A stretch of DNA of 64,000 nucleotides, taken from positions 22,026 through 86,025 of the forward strand of contig CAZPVT010000035.1 of the NCBI GenBank assembly GCA_964590395.1, in the 5' to 3' direction. The translations under genes were made by a program, and so were the position numbers. The stretch is from JAOABP01 sp964590395. GTDB lineage: Bacteria > Hydrothermota > Tepidihabitantia > Tepidihabitantales > Tepidihabitantaceae. This document shows positions 27,263 to 35,803 of this stretch, one piece after another (position 1 is the stretch's first letter; the number at the start of each line of letters is the position of its first letter). The notes below the pieces were generated by a model, which saw only the letters and a list, made by a program, of their open reading frames with translations, was not told the DNA's origin and made no database searches.

Positions 27263-27290
27263 TTGACAGTTTAATATGCCGATATAGATT
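27263..27290 (+). promoter_or_regulatory. Putative promoter of the secreted nuclease gene
   Basis: TTGACA (27263-27268), 16 bp and TAGATT (27285-27290), 12 nt before an ATG lacking a Shine-Dalgarno sequence. Confidence 0.5.
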
Positions 27291-27302
27291 ATCATTGAAA
27301 CG

Positions 27303-28103
27303 ATGTGCTGGCAAACTATGCTTCAGACAGTGCTACTCTTAGGAACTGTGCCGCTATTTTTATTTTCTCAAACACTACCAGAAACTACCCTCCACCCCTT
27401 TGGCAGACCCAACACCGCCACTCCTGATTGCCAGACCCTGCGCTATCAGGCATTTGAATGCGGTTATCTCCAAAGAGTCAAACTCTCCCTCTGGGTTGCC
27501 TACTGTTATTATCACAACCCCTACCTGCGTCTTCCCCGTTATCAGGGCAAATTTATGCCGGACACCTTCAAATTAAAGAAACGGGCTGCTGTATTTCCCA
27601 CGGTCTACGAAAGCGTTCCAGCAACCATCCGTTTTAAAATTGACCGGGGCCATCTGGCACCAGATGCTGCGCTAAAGACATTTGGCAGAAACGCGCAAAA
27701 AGAGACCTATTTTTTAACCAACATCACCCCGCAGTTTGCCAATACCAACCGTTACATCTGGGCAGACCTGGAAAAAAGAGTTCGAAGATGGGCAGGAGAA
27801 AACGACACCGTCTGGGTGGTCGTTGGACCACTCTTCTATCCCCAAAAAGAGACACTCTGGCTGGGCACAAGGAATGTGCCTATTCCTCATGCTCACTACT
27901 GCGTGGCGTTCCGCCTTAAACCCTTTCGCCTGCTTGCCTTTATTGTTCCGAATGACTCTATAAGACGGTACGGTCAAAGCCTAACCAGATTCCTGGTGAG
28001 TATTGACTCAATTGAAAAGTTGACCCAAATCAACCTGTTGCCGGCGCTTGCCGAGAGCCTTGAGCAGATATTACCCCGTAGACTACCAGCGGATTTTAAA
28101 TAA
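27303..28103 (+). CDS. Secreted DNA/RNA non-specific endonuclease (NUC1/EndoG family)
   Basis: A 266-aa protein. The ββα-metal nuclease signature DRGHLAPDA (residues 114-122, His117 as general base) and the downstream FLTNITPQFANTNRYIWADL segment with the metal-binding Asn are both intact. A hydrophobic leader (TVLLLGTVPLFLFSQ, residues 9-23) indicates export. It probably degrades extracellular nucleic acid for nutrition or against competitors; that is inference. Monocistronic. Confidence 0.9.
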   Translation: MCWQTMLQTVLLLGTVPLFLFSQTLPETTLHPFGRPNTATPDCQTLRYQAFECGYLQRVKLSLWVAYCYYHNPYLRLPRYQGKFMPDTFKLKKRAAVFPTVYESVPATIRFKIDRGHLAPDAALKTFGRNAQKETYFLTNITPQFANTNRYIWADLEKRVRRWAGENDTVWVVVGPLFYPQKETLWLGTRNVPIPHAHYCVAFRLKPFRLLAFIVPNDSIRRYGQSLTRFLVSIDSIEKLTQINLLPALAESLEQILPRRLPADFK

Positions 28104-28131
28104 ACAACAGAACATTAAAATAGTGTCAGCC

Positions 28132-28159
28132 TTGACTAAACAAAAATAAAAACTATCTT
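28132..28159 (+). promoter_or_regulatory. Promoter of the outer-membrane protein gene
   Basis: TTGACT (28132-28137), 16 bp, TATCTT (28154-28159). A GAAAGGAG site precedes the ATG at 28184. Confidence 0.65.
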
Positions 28160-28183
28160 AAAAGTTAAGAAAGGAGTAGAAAA

Positions 28184-29029
28184 ATGAAAAGGTTAAAAAC
28201 CCTATTCATTGCGGTAGCGCTGGCGACCGCGCCGTTAAACAGCACCCCGTTAATTATCCGCACCGGCACCATTTTAAAAACCTTTCAGGTGCTGGGCTGG
28301 GTAAACTTTACCTATAACCAGACAGTTAAATCTTATAACTGGGATACTAACGAATTTATCAAACCCGAGGGTTTTGAACCAACAACCACCGCCGGTGCTG
28401 ATCTTCTGGCATCAGTTGGCCTACCCGGCAAACTGGAACTGGGTGGGGTTCTTCCGGTAATAATGATGAAAAGCAAAGGTGAAGCAAGTTCCAGTGGCAT
28501 CGGTGATCTGCTTCTGGTTGCCCGCTACGGTGTTCTCCAGAATCCGCTACTGCCGGTGCGGATGGCGCTTTCCGTTGGTCTCTCGTTACCAACCGGTAAT
28601 AAAAATGCCAACCCAGCATTAGGCGATGGTTCAACCGATTTAGGGGCTGCTCTGGCAATTAACACGGTAAAACTGGGATTTATCATAGGCCATCTGCGCG
28701 GGGCATACTGGCTGAACGGCAAGACTGATGACACCACCCGCCTGGGCAATATGCTCCAATATATGGCAGGACTGGACTTTCCGATTCTGCCGAAACTCAC
28801 ACCCCAGATTGCCTTTACCGGTTATAATCAAGAGGCAAAACTGGTCAACGGCACTCCTCTACCCAACAGCGAAATCGATCGGGGATTTCTGGGAATTCTC
28901 CTCCTCTGGCAACCGATTCCAAATCTGACATTAAGGCCCAAGGCATCATTTCCGATACTTCCCGTGTGCAAAGGTGGAGCACTTGCCGATTACAACCTTG
29001 GACTGGACGCCTGGATAACCCTGCCGTAA
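28184..29029 (+). CDS. Outer-membrane beta-barrel protein (phenol MetA-like/transporter family)
   Basis: A 281-aa protein. The signal peptide is MKRLKTLFIAVALATAPLNS, followed by alternating amphipathic strands, for example GKLELGGVLPVIMMKS, GIGDLLLVARYGVL, LRPKASFPILPV. The LPVRMALSVGLSLPTGNKNA and GDGSTDLGAALAINTVKLG patterns recall the MetA-pathway (Phenol_MetA_deg) barrel family. The C-terminus ends on an aromatic-poor strand (LDAWITLP). A pore or transport role is inferred; the substrate is unknown. Confidence 0.72.
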   Translation: MKRLKTLFIAVALATAPLNSTPLIIRTGTILKTFQVLGWVNFTYNQTVKSYNWDTNEFIKPEGFEPTTTAGADLLASVGLPGKLELGGVLPVIMMKSKGEASSSGIGDLLLVARYGVLQNPLLPVRMALSVGLSLPTGNKNANPALGDGSTDLGAALAINTVKLGFIIGHLRGAYWLNGKTDDTTRLGNMLQYMAGLDFPILPKLTPQIAFTGYNQEAKLVNGTPLPNSEIDRGFLGILLLWQPIPNLTLRPKASFPILPVCKGGALADYNLGLDAWITLP

Positions 29030-29130
29030 GAAAACTACGGGTGATGTCTAAAATGTAGTAATAACTGCTACCGGTTGCCGGAAACGAATCTCTCACTGCG
29101 TAACGGTAGAGGATTTGATAACTTTTTCAT

Positions 29131-29159
29131 TTGACATAGCAGGATTTATTTTTTATCCT
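29131..29159 (+). promoter_or_regulatory. Promoter of rpmB and the sugar-nucleotide genes
   Basis: TTGACA (29131-29136), 17 bp, TATCCT (29154-29159), with AGGAGG ahead of the TTG start at 29191. Confidence 0.75.
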
Positions 29160-29190
29160 TAACTCAAACAGTTGAAAACAGGAGGACAAA

Positions 29191-29379
29191 TTGGCTAAGC
29201 ATTGTGAAATCTGTGGTAAGGTTGGTATGGTCGGCTCCAATATCAGTCATGCCCATAATGTTACCAAACGCCGCTGGGAGCCGAACCTACAGCGGGTAAA
29301 GGTGAAGGAAAATGGCGCAACCCGCCGTATCTGGGTCTGCACCCGCTGTCTGCGTTCCGGCAAGGTGCAGAAGGCATAA
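29191..29379 (+). CDS. rpmB: 50S ribosomal protein L28
   Basis: A 62-aa protein of the zinc-containing L28 type: HCEICGKVGMVGSNISHAHN near the N-terminus and WVCTRCLRSGKVQK at the C-terminus supply the two CxxC pairs. The start is TTG with AGGAGG; the next in-frame ATG would remove the first CxxC. It is followed after 29 bp by sugar-nucleotide genes, so they may share its promoter. Confidence 0.96.
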   Translation: MAKHCEICGKVGMVGSNISHAHNVTKRRWEPNLQRVKVKENGATRRIWVCTRCLRSGKVQKA

Positions 29380-29408
29380 TCCGGTGTGCCCGCAAAAAAG
29401 GAGGCGAT

Positions 29409-30371
29409 TTGGCTAAAATTAAATGTCTGATCACCGGCATAACCGGCTTTGCGGGTAGCCATCTGGCAGAGTATCTGCTCAGTTTAGAAAACTATGCGGT
29501 CCACGGTACGATCCGGTGGCGCTCCCGAACCGAAAACATTGAGCATATCAGGAATAAAATCCAGCTTTACGACTGCGACCTGCGCGATGCCTATTCGGTT
29601 AAGCAACTGATAGATACCCTCAAACCTGACCGGATTTATCATCTTGCCGCCCAGAGTTTTGTCCCAATGTCCTGGGCTGCACCTGCCGAAACATTTATCA
29701 CCAATGTCATCGGTCAACTCAACATCTTTGAAGCGGTGCGCGCCAACGCCTGCAACTGCCGGATTCAGATTGCGGGTTCCAGCGAAGAGTACGGTCTGGT
29801 CCTGCCGAATGAAGTGCCGATCAAAGAGACCAATCCGTTAAGACCGTTAAGTCCTTATGCGGTGAGCAAGGTAACGCAGGACCTGATGGGCTATCAGTAT
29901 CACCAGAGTTACAAATTATTCATCGTCCGCACCCGCGGTTTCAATCACGAAGGACCGAGACGGGGCGAGGTGTTCGTAACCTCCAATTTTGCCCGCCAGA
30001 TTGCTGAGATGGAAAAAGGCAAACGTCCGCCCATCCTTGAAGTAGGCAACCTTCAGGCAGTGCGGGACTTTACCGATGTCCGGGACACAGTGCGGGCGTA
30101 TTATCTGATTCTGGAAAAGGGCATTCCCGGTGAGGTCTATAATGTGGCAACCGGCAAGGGCTATAAAATCGCCCAAGTGGTGGAGATTCTGCGCCGGTGT
30201 GCGAAAGTTAATTTTGAAATTAAGGAGGACCCGAAGCGTATGCGACCCAGCGATGTGGAACTCCTGATCGGCGATCCGAGCAAACTGAAGCAGGCGACCG
30301 GCTGGGAACCGCAGATTCCATTTGAAAAAACACTTGAGGACCTGTTAGAATACTGGCGCAAACTGGTCTAA
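29409..30371 (+). CDS. gmd: GDP-mannose 4,6-dehydratase-like SDR
   Basis: A 320-aa extended short-chain dehydrogenase with a TTG start after AAGGAGG. NAD-binding GITGFAGSHLAEYLLS (residues ~9-24), Ser/Tyr-x3-Lys as AGSSEEYGL and YAVSKVTQDLMG, and the family-typical RTRGFNHEGPRRGEVFVTSN support Gmd. It converts GDP-D-mannose to the 4-keto-6-deoxy sugar. Its short length (320 rather than ~370 aa) and pairing with an Rmd-like gene fit the D-rhamnose branch. Assignment of the substrate is inferred. Confidence 0.82.
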   Translation: MAKIKCLITGITGFAGSHLAEYLLSLENYAVHGTIRWRSRTENIEHIRNKIQLYDCDLRDAYSVKQLIDTLKPDRIYHLAAQSFVPMSWAAPAETFITNVIGQLNIFEAVRANACNCRIQIAGSSEEYGLVLPNEVPIKETNPLRPLSPYAVSKVTQDLMGYQYHQSYKLFIVRTRGFNHEGPRRGEVFVTSNFARQIAEMEKGKRPPILEVGNLQAVRDFTDVRDTVRAYYLILEKGIPGEVYNVATGKGYKIAQVVEILRRCAKVNFEIKEDPKRMRPSDVELLIGDPSKLKQATGWEPQIPFEKTLEDLLEYWRKLV

Positions 30372-30377
30372 TCCGTA

Positions 30378-31304
30378 ATGAAAAGGGTTCTGATCACCGG
30401 CATTGAAGGTTTTGTCGGCACGCATCTCGCCCGTTATCTGAGTGAACTGGGTTATGAGATATACGGTATTCACCTTACTGAACCGACGGCAAATCTTCCC
30501 GCCGAACTTTTCTGCGTGGACATCTGTGAGTTCAGCCGGATTAAGGCGGTGCTTGAAGAGTCAAAGCCGGAATGGATTTTTCACCTGGCAGGTATCTCCT
30601 CGGTTGCTGAAGCAGAGAAAAACCCATTACCCTCTTATCAGATCAACACCCTGGGCACCCTGAAACTTTTGCTCGCGGTTCACCAGTTTATGCTCCCGGC
30701 AAGACTCCTTTTGATCTCTTCGGCTGATGTGTATGGTAGAGGCGAAAAACTTCACACTGAAGATGAGCCCCCCAACCCATTGACCGTTTACGCCCGCAGT
30801 AAATTCCTTGCCGAGGAACTGGGCAGGATTTATTACCAGACCTGGGAAATGGACATTGTGATCCTCCGCCCTTTCAGCCATACCGGTCCAGGACAATCAC
30901 CACACTTTGTTTTTCCCAAGGTCGCCCGGCATATCGCGCTGGTAGAGAAGGGCAAGGCAGAGCCGGTTCTGGCGATGGGGAATCTGAATGTCTGCCGGGA
31001 CTATACCGATGTCCGGGATATTGTCCGTGCCTATGTGCTGGCGATGGAGAACTGCATTAGCGGTGAAACCTATAACATCACCTCAGGTAACTGCATCCGT
31101 CTCCAGGATGGGGTTGACATACTTTTGAGAATGGCAAAGGTGCCGATAACAATAGCGCCCGGGGCAACCGAAATCCGACCCTACGATATTCCTTATCTCA
31201 GCGGCAGTGCCAGTAAGTTCCAGGCAATTACCGACTGGCAACCCACGATTCCCTTCACCCAGACCCTTGCCGACCTTTTGGACTACTATCGCAACCAAGT
31301 TTAG
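30378..31304 (+). CDS. rmd: GDP-4-keto-6-deoxymannose reductase-like SDR
   Basis: A 308-aa protein of the same superfamily as the preceding gene. It has GIEGFVGTHLARYLSELGYE for NAD(P) binding, LLISSADVYGRGE and the catalytic YARSKFLAEELG. Its length and partner match Rmd (GDP-D-rhamnose formation) of Pseudomonas. A 6-bp gap from gmd and no independent ribosome site suggest translational coupling. RfbD- or UDP-hexose epimerase-like function remains possible. Confidence 0.78.
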   Translation: MKRVLITGIEGFVGTHLARYLSELGYEIYGIHLTEPTANLPAELFCVDICEFSRIKAVLEESKPEWIFHLAGISSVAEAEKNPLPSYQINTLGTLKLLLAVHQFMLPARLLLISSADVYGRGEKLHTEDEPPNPLTVYARSKFLAEELGRIYYQTWEMDIVILRPFSHTGPGQSPHFVFPKVARHIALVEKGKAEPVLAMGNLNVCRDYTDVRDIVRAYVLAMENCISGETYNITSGNCIRLQDGVDILLRMAKVPITIAPGATEIRPYDIPYLSGSASKFQAITDWQPTIPFTQTLADLLDYYRNQV

Positions 31305-31305
31305 T

Positions 31306-32172
31306 TTGAAACTTTCAATCATCATCGTTACCTACAACAGTGCCCGTGATATTGAACCCTGTCTGGACTCCATCAAATTCGACGACACTTACGAAATCAT
31401 CGTAATTGACAACGCCTCGAAGGATGAGACTCAAGCCATCCTCGCCCGGCGCAACAATCTAAAAACCGTTTCAAACAATCAAAATCTCGGTTATGCCCGT
31501 GCCAACAATCAGGGACTGGAACTTGCCCGTGGTGAGTATTTACTGCTGTTAAATCCGGACACGGTGCTGACACCGGCTGCACTCAACCTGCTGGCTACAT
31601 TTTTAGATCAAAATCCGGATGTTGCCGCGGTAGCGCCAAGACTACTAAATCCGGATAGCTCTCAACAGTTGTCCATCCGCTCCTTTCCGACATTCAGTTC
31701 GGTTATGTGGGAGTTAACTGGTCTGGCTCGACTCTTTCCCCACTGCGGCTGGCTAAATAAATGGCGCCGCCGCGATTTTGATTACGAGCGGTTTCAGTAT
31801 GTCCAGCAACCGATGGCATCCTGCCTTTTATTTCGGCGCGCGGTGCTGTCCCAGCTTGGTGGCTTGGACGAATCATTTCCCATTTATTACAATGATGTGG
31901 ACCTTGCCTTTCGGCTTTACCTGGCAGGTGAGAAAATCGCCTATCTGCCTACCGCACGGGTCTACCATAAATTGGGGGCAAGCACCAGCCAGATGAAACC
32001 AAAGATGATTTACGAAAACCACCGCTCCCTTTTCCGTTTTCTGAAAAAATACAACTCTGGCCTGCCCTTCCTTCTCAAAGCGCTCATCCTCTTACCACTG
32101 TTAGAACTGTCTGCCCTTTGCCGGGTGATAATTTACAGGCTAAAAAAATGGGGCGCCACCAGGGGGGCTTAA
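31306..32172 (+). CDS. Family 2 glycosyltransferase
   Basis: A 288-aa protein started at the TTG at 31306, one base after the rmd stop, giving MKLSIIIVTYNSARDIEPC. GT-A features are IIVTYNSARDIEPCLDSI, NQNLGYARANNQGLELARGE, the DXD-like LLLNPDTVL and ASCLLFRRAVLSQLGGLDES. It resembles rhamnosyltransferase-like WbbL proteins, and the preceding Gmd/Rmd pair would supply a deoxysugar donor. A hydrophobic stretch near the C-terminus (LLKALILLPLLELSALCRVI) may anchor it to the membrane. Confidence 0.86.
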   Translation: MKLSIIIVTYNSARDIEPCLDSIKFDDTYEIIVIDNASKDETQAILARRNNLKTVSNNQNLGYARANNQGLELARGEYLLLLNPDTVLTPAALNLLATFLDQNPDVAAVAPRLLNPDSSQQLSIRSFPTFSSVMWELTGLARLFPHCGWLNKWRRRDFDYERFQYVQQPMASCLLFRRAVLSQLGGLDESFPIYYNDVDLAFRLYLAGEKIAYLPTARVYHKLGASTSQMKPKMIYENHRSLFRFLKKYNSGLPFLLKALILLPLLELSALCRVIIYRLKKWGATRGA

Positions 32173-32504
32173 CCCCTTACCCGTATCCATTTCCATCTCC
32201 TCTGGCTCATTCTGGCCACCGTTCATATCCTGGCCCTGGGCATAAGCACTACCACCTGCTCATCCGTATCTCCAGCCCTAACTGCCATCCCGATTAAAAC
32301 CATCTACGGAACCGAAAATAAAACCGCGCCAATGACCCCTTTCTGAAGTACATCCACAGCGATTTTCGCAACTCTTATGGGGACGGTTCCGGCGATGGGT
32401 TCATAAATCTTGCAAAATCATTATAAGCCACGCATTAACGAAACTTAAACCAATTATACTGTGGGCAAAATTTAACATAAAAGTTAAAAAATTTCCGGGG
32501 CTGA
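32173..32504. other. Non-coding gap between convergent glycosyltransferase genes
   Basis: 332 bp without a credible reading frame. The half near 32173-32400 is C-rich on the plus strand and the rest is AT-rich. I see no promoter, repeat copy or convincing terminator hairpin. Confidence 0.5.
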
Positions 32505-33695
32505 TCAATTTTTAACTATTCGGTTCAACTGTTGTGCCAGCCATTCTGCCTGATAGCGTCGGGAGAGCCGATTACGTTCTTTCTGGCTAAACCGATGCGG
32601 ACTCTCCCTGATCTCAGCGATAAACTCCATTAACTGTTCAACGGTTGTGCACACCCTACCCGCATCAAACTCATTAACCAGTTCCCCTGCCTCCCTTTCC
32701 CCTTCACCCCAGACGATAATGGGACGGTTGGTGCCCAGATACTCGTAAAGTTTAAGCCCGACCGGCTGGGCCGGTTTGCCGAGATAAAGCAGGGCATCTG
32801 CCCCTTTCATTATGGCAATCGCCCTCCTATGTTCAACCCTGCCTAAAATCACCACCTGCGGATGGGATTTAAGCAGTTGATAACCTTCCTTTTCCACTCC
32901 CCCCACCAGATAAAAACGGACAAAAGGCAACTGGCTAATTGCATTGAGAAACTCGTTTAGTCCCTCCTGATTCTGATAGAGATTGCCGACATAGACAATG
33001 CTGAAACCGGTTAGTTGCTCTGAGGCGACCGCCATATCCTCCGGATCAAACCCGTTCTCCAGCACCTCAACTTGCTGGTCCAGAGCGGAAACTTCCGGTT
33101 TCAGTGTTGACGCAGTACCCCGGTTCACCGCTAACACCAGCGCCGAACTTTTAACAATCCGGTTAAGCATCCGGCGCAAAAACCACCACTGACAAAACGG
33201 TGGCTTTTGAAAACCGGCAGGATAAGGATCACGGAAATCACAAACCAACGGAACTCCACCCGCTCGGGCAACCGCCTTGCCGATCAAAAGTGCGGTCCAA
33301 GGAGGCGCGGTGGCAAAAACCACCTGCGGTTGATAATCTCTAAGCAACCTTTTACCGACACTGGCCCCAAACGGATACCAGCCAATTTTGGCATCAGGTA
33401 ATAATATGTGGTTTAAAAAACTTACCCTGCCCGCTCCTGCCAGCCGGCTGACCCCTTTATACCCGAGATGCATCAACAGCCGGTTCAAATCCAAACTCTC
33501 GGTCCGGATGGTCTTAGAACGGGCTAAATCAGCCAGCAAACCCGGGTCATAAGCATAATAGACAACCGGCTTGACCGTAAGGACGATTGGCTCCCAGCTG
33601 AAATCGGGCAGATACTTGCACAGCTTGGTAACCCGCATTACCCCGGAAAGCCCTAACGGCGGTGTGTAATAGGCAACAACCAGGACCCTATTCAT
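32505..33695 (-). CDS. GT4-like glycosyltransferase, coupled to the helicase gene
   Basis: A 396-aa GT-B protein. The start at 33695 (MNRVLVVAYYTPPLGLSGVM) overlaps the helicase stop by 8 bases (ATGAATAG). The Gly-rich N-terminal acceptor domain, VCDFRDPYP, FSIVYVGNLYQNQEGLNEF (donor domain) and the nucleotide-binding region ADALLYLGKPAQPVGLKLYE YLG are present; the E-x7-E-like pattern lies in the last. Despite the tight overlap with the defence-like operon, its function fits the sugar genes converging from the other side. Sugar specificity unknown. Confidence 0.85.
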   Translation of the reverse strand: MNRVLVVAYYTPPLGLSGVMRVTKLCKYLPDFSWEPIVLTVKPVVYYAYDPGLLADLARSKTIRTESLDLNRLLMHLGYKGVSRLAGAGRVSFLNHILLPDAKIGWYPFGASVGKRLLRDYQPQVVFATAPPWTALLIGKAVARAGGVPLVCDFRDPYPAGFQKPPFCQWWFLRRMLNRIVKSSALVLAVNRGTASTLKPEVSALDQQVEVLENGFDPEDMAVASEQLTGFSIVYVGNLYQNQEGLNEFLNAISQLPFVRFYLVGGVEKEGYQLLKSHPQVVILGRVEHRRAIAIMKGADALLYLGKPAQPVGLKLYEYLGTNRPIIVWGEGEREAGELVNEFDAGRVCTTVEQLMEFIAEIRESPHRFSQKERNRLSRRYQAEWLAQQLNRIVKN

Positions 33696-35739
33696 CGCCC
33701 ACCATTTCTGGCAGATGTTCGGCAATCTGCGCCCGCACCGCCTCCGGTCTCATCAGCACCAGTTCCCAGGAATCAAGATACTCCCAGAGCCCGTCAACAT
33801 CCAGTGTTAGCAGGTGGTCTTCAACGCGCAGATTTTCGGGCAGATAATCAAAGAACGCACCTGAACCTAAGCTGTCCTGAAAGGCATCAAGATGCTCACT
33901 GACCACCAGTTTAATCGCATCTCGACCCGGCAGGGGAAAGTGGTCAATTCTTTTCTCCCCGGTTGACGGCCGGGTTATTATCAGCACCTTGCCCGCATAA
34001 TCCTCCGCATCCCTGCCTTCGTGCTGAAGTGCGGCAGCAAGCAGACTACCATAGGTTCCGCCGAGAAAATGGAAGATATACGCCCGGTTATTTTCCCAAT
34101 AATAGGGAAACTCTCCCTTTTTCAAACCTGGAAACAACCGCTGCTTCAGCACCTCAGCCAGATGGTAAGAGTAACCGCCGGTGCCGGTGCCTTCAAAGAC
34201 TTTGGTGCTGGTAGCAACATCAGTCCGCGGTTTTACCAGAATCTTCTTCTCGGACTCCCGTCTTTCCACGGTCTCCCAGGACCTACCCGCAAGCACAAAC
34301 CGCTCCAGCACAAAGAACACCGTGCCGATCTGCTGGCCGCTATTAATGTCAATTACCTGGTACTGACCAAAACTCTTCTCCTGAATATTGGAGTGGACCC
34401 TACCACTCGCCAGTTGGGACTCGAGCACCTCACTGAGAAAGAAAATCCCGCTCTTTGAAGCACGTAAAATATCCCTTTTAAGCAGATGCTCGAACACCTG
34501 CTCAATCAGTTTATGCGGACCGTAAACCGGCTGAAAAATTCGTCTGATCGCGTCCAGCGTGGTCCCGATCCTACGCCGCTGAAAACAGTAGGAAAAAATC
34601 TGCTGGGGAATGACCGCCAGGCACGGGGTATACCGCTTCTCGTACAGTTTACCCTGACGCGCACAGTCAATAAAGGTCTCAAACAAAAGTTTCTCCCAGG
34701 AGTCCAGATAAACACCGAGCATAAACAGCCCGTTACCCAGACGGCGGTTGCCGCGGCCAATCCGCTGTAATAGCGAACTGACATTAAAAGGCGGCCGGAA
34801 AAGCACCACCGCATCCACATCGCCGATGTCAATTCCTAACTCCAGCGTAGAGGTACAGCATAAAAGTCCGCTACTTTCCTGATTCATCTTTGCCTCCACC
34901 TCTTCACGCACCGTTCGGGTCAAACTGGCGTGATGCACCCATACCCGGCCCGAAAATGGCACGCGGTCAAAGAGTTTCGCATTCGCTTCCGCAAGTGAAC
35001 GGGCATTGAAGAAGACCAAAACCTTGTCGCACCCCTGCTCGCTGAGGCTCTGCAGCACCTGTCCCTGCCAGTCCGGCCCTCCCTTGAGCAGTCTTGCGGT
35101 AATCTCCCGTCGCTTTGCCACCTTGACTACCACCGGCTGGGGAAAATACCGTTTACCAAGCTCCTCATCATCAACTGTGGCAGACAGCGCATAGTAGTTC
35201 AAATCCGGATTGAGCAGACGCAACCTTGCCAGCAAAATCCGCAACTGGTCACCCCGGGGGGTATTGTCCAGAAGGTGAATCTCGTCTAAAATCACCGCCC
35301 GGAGCGAAAGGAAAATTCTGGGGTGCCGGCACAAAAGGGAATCAAACGACTCCGGCGTGGTCAGGAGCACAAACGGTGGCCTCCGCTCATCAATTGCTGG
35401 ATGGTCACCGGTTTTTCGCTCCAGTCTCAACCCTAAATACTCCAGCGGTTCTAAAAGCCGGCGATAAAGATCATTCACCAGTGCCCGGGTCGGAGAGATG
35501 TAGAGAACCGCTAAACCCTGACATCTCTGCGCCAGAAGCCTTTCCACCACTGGTGCGATAACCGCCTCGGTCTTACCCGATGCCGCGGGCGAGATGAGCA
35601 GGACATTTTGCCCGGACAGAATCTCCGGTATCGCCTTAACCTGCACTTCGGTCAGGGTGCCGAAACGGGCAAAGAACGGTTGCCAGGTGCGGACCAGCGC
35701 CTGTTTGATCTGACGCTGAAGTTCAATGTCCGTATCCAT
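33688..35739 (-). CDS. Lhr-like superfamily 2 helicase (BrxHI-like)
   Basis: A 683-aa protein. RecA-like domain 1 has a Q-motif-like FGTLTEVQVKAIPEILSG, Walker A SPAASGKTEAV (50-60), the SPTRALVNDLYRRL motif Ia, DEIH (152-155) and SAT (186-188). Domain 2 has LVFFNARSLAEANAKLF, CTSTLELGIDIGDVD and QRIGRGNRR (325-333). About 330 further residues form a winged-helix/Lhr-like C-terminal part. It resembles the Lhr-type helicase BrxHI of type 2 BREX. It is the fourth gene of the operon. Its DNA- or RNA-duplex target is unknown. Confidence 0.86.
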   Translation of the reverse strand: MDTDIELQRQIKQALVRTWQPFFARFGTLTEVQVKAIPEILSGQNVLLISPAASGKTEAVIAPVVERLLAQRCQGLAVLYISPTRALVNDLYRRLLEPLEYLGLRLERKTGDHPAIDERRPPFVLLTTPESFDSLLCRHPRIFLSLRAVILDEIHLLDNTPRGDQLRILLARLRLLNPDLNYYALSATVDDEELGKRYFPQPVVVKVAKRREITARLLKGGPDWQGQVLQSLSEQGCDKVLVFFNARSLAEANAKLFDRVPFSGRVWVHHASLTRTVREEVEAKMNQESSGLLCCTSTLELGIDIGDVDAVVLFRPPFNVSSLLQRIGRGNRRLGNGLFMLGVYLDSWEKLLFETFIDCARQGKLYEKRYTPCLAVIPQQIFSYCFQRRRIGTTLDAIRRIFQPVYGPHKLIEQVFEHLLKRDILRASKSGIFFLSEVLESQLASGRVHSNIQEKSFGQYQVIDINSGQQIGTVFFVLERFVLAGRSWETVERRESEKKILVKPRTDVATSTKVFEGTGTGGYSYHLAEVLKQRLFPGLKKGEFPYYWENNRAYIFHFLGGTYGSLLAAALQHEGRDAEDYAGKVLIITRPSTGEKRIDHFPLPGRDAIKLVVSEHLDAFQDSLGSGAFFDYLPENLRVEDHLLTLDVDGLWEYLDSWELVLMRPEAVRAQIAEHLPEMVGDE

Positions 35740-35803
35740 CTCTACCGCAGAGCGATTGCTTCGCTAACGTTCGCAATGACAGGGCAAAATCCGCTCCCAA
35801 TGA
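35740..35803. repeat. Half copy of the dispersed palindromic repeat inside the ATPase-helicase operon
   Basis: 35750-35782 reads as the right arm of the repeat (GCGATTGCTTCGCTAACG, then TTCGCAATGACAG), followed by a degenerate CCAATGAC at 35795. This is the only non-overlapping junction in the operon. Confidence 0.6.

Larger units (their letters stand above)
26915..27302. other. Intergenic gap between glnA and the nuclease gene
   Basis: A 388-bp non-coding gap between divergent genes. It holds the glnA promoter, one imperfect copy of the ~100-bp palindromic repeat (27055-27137) with a further GCAATGACAG fragment near 27151-27165, and the promoter of the nuclease gene. No gene is apparent in it. 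Confidence 0.6.

Noticed and set aside
27069..27314. Minus-strand 81-aa frame between glnA and the nuclease gene
   Set aside because: It runs through a copy of the dispersed repeat and overlaps the nuclease start; no ribosome site.
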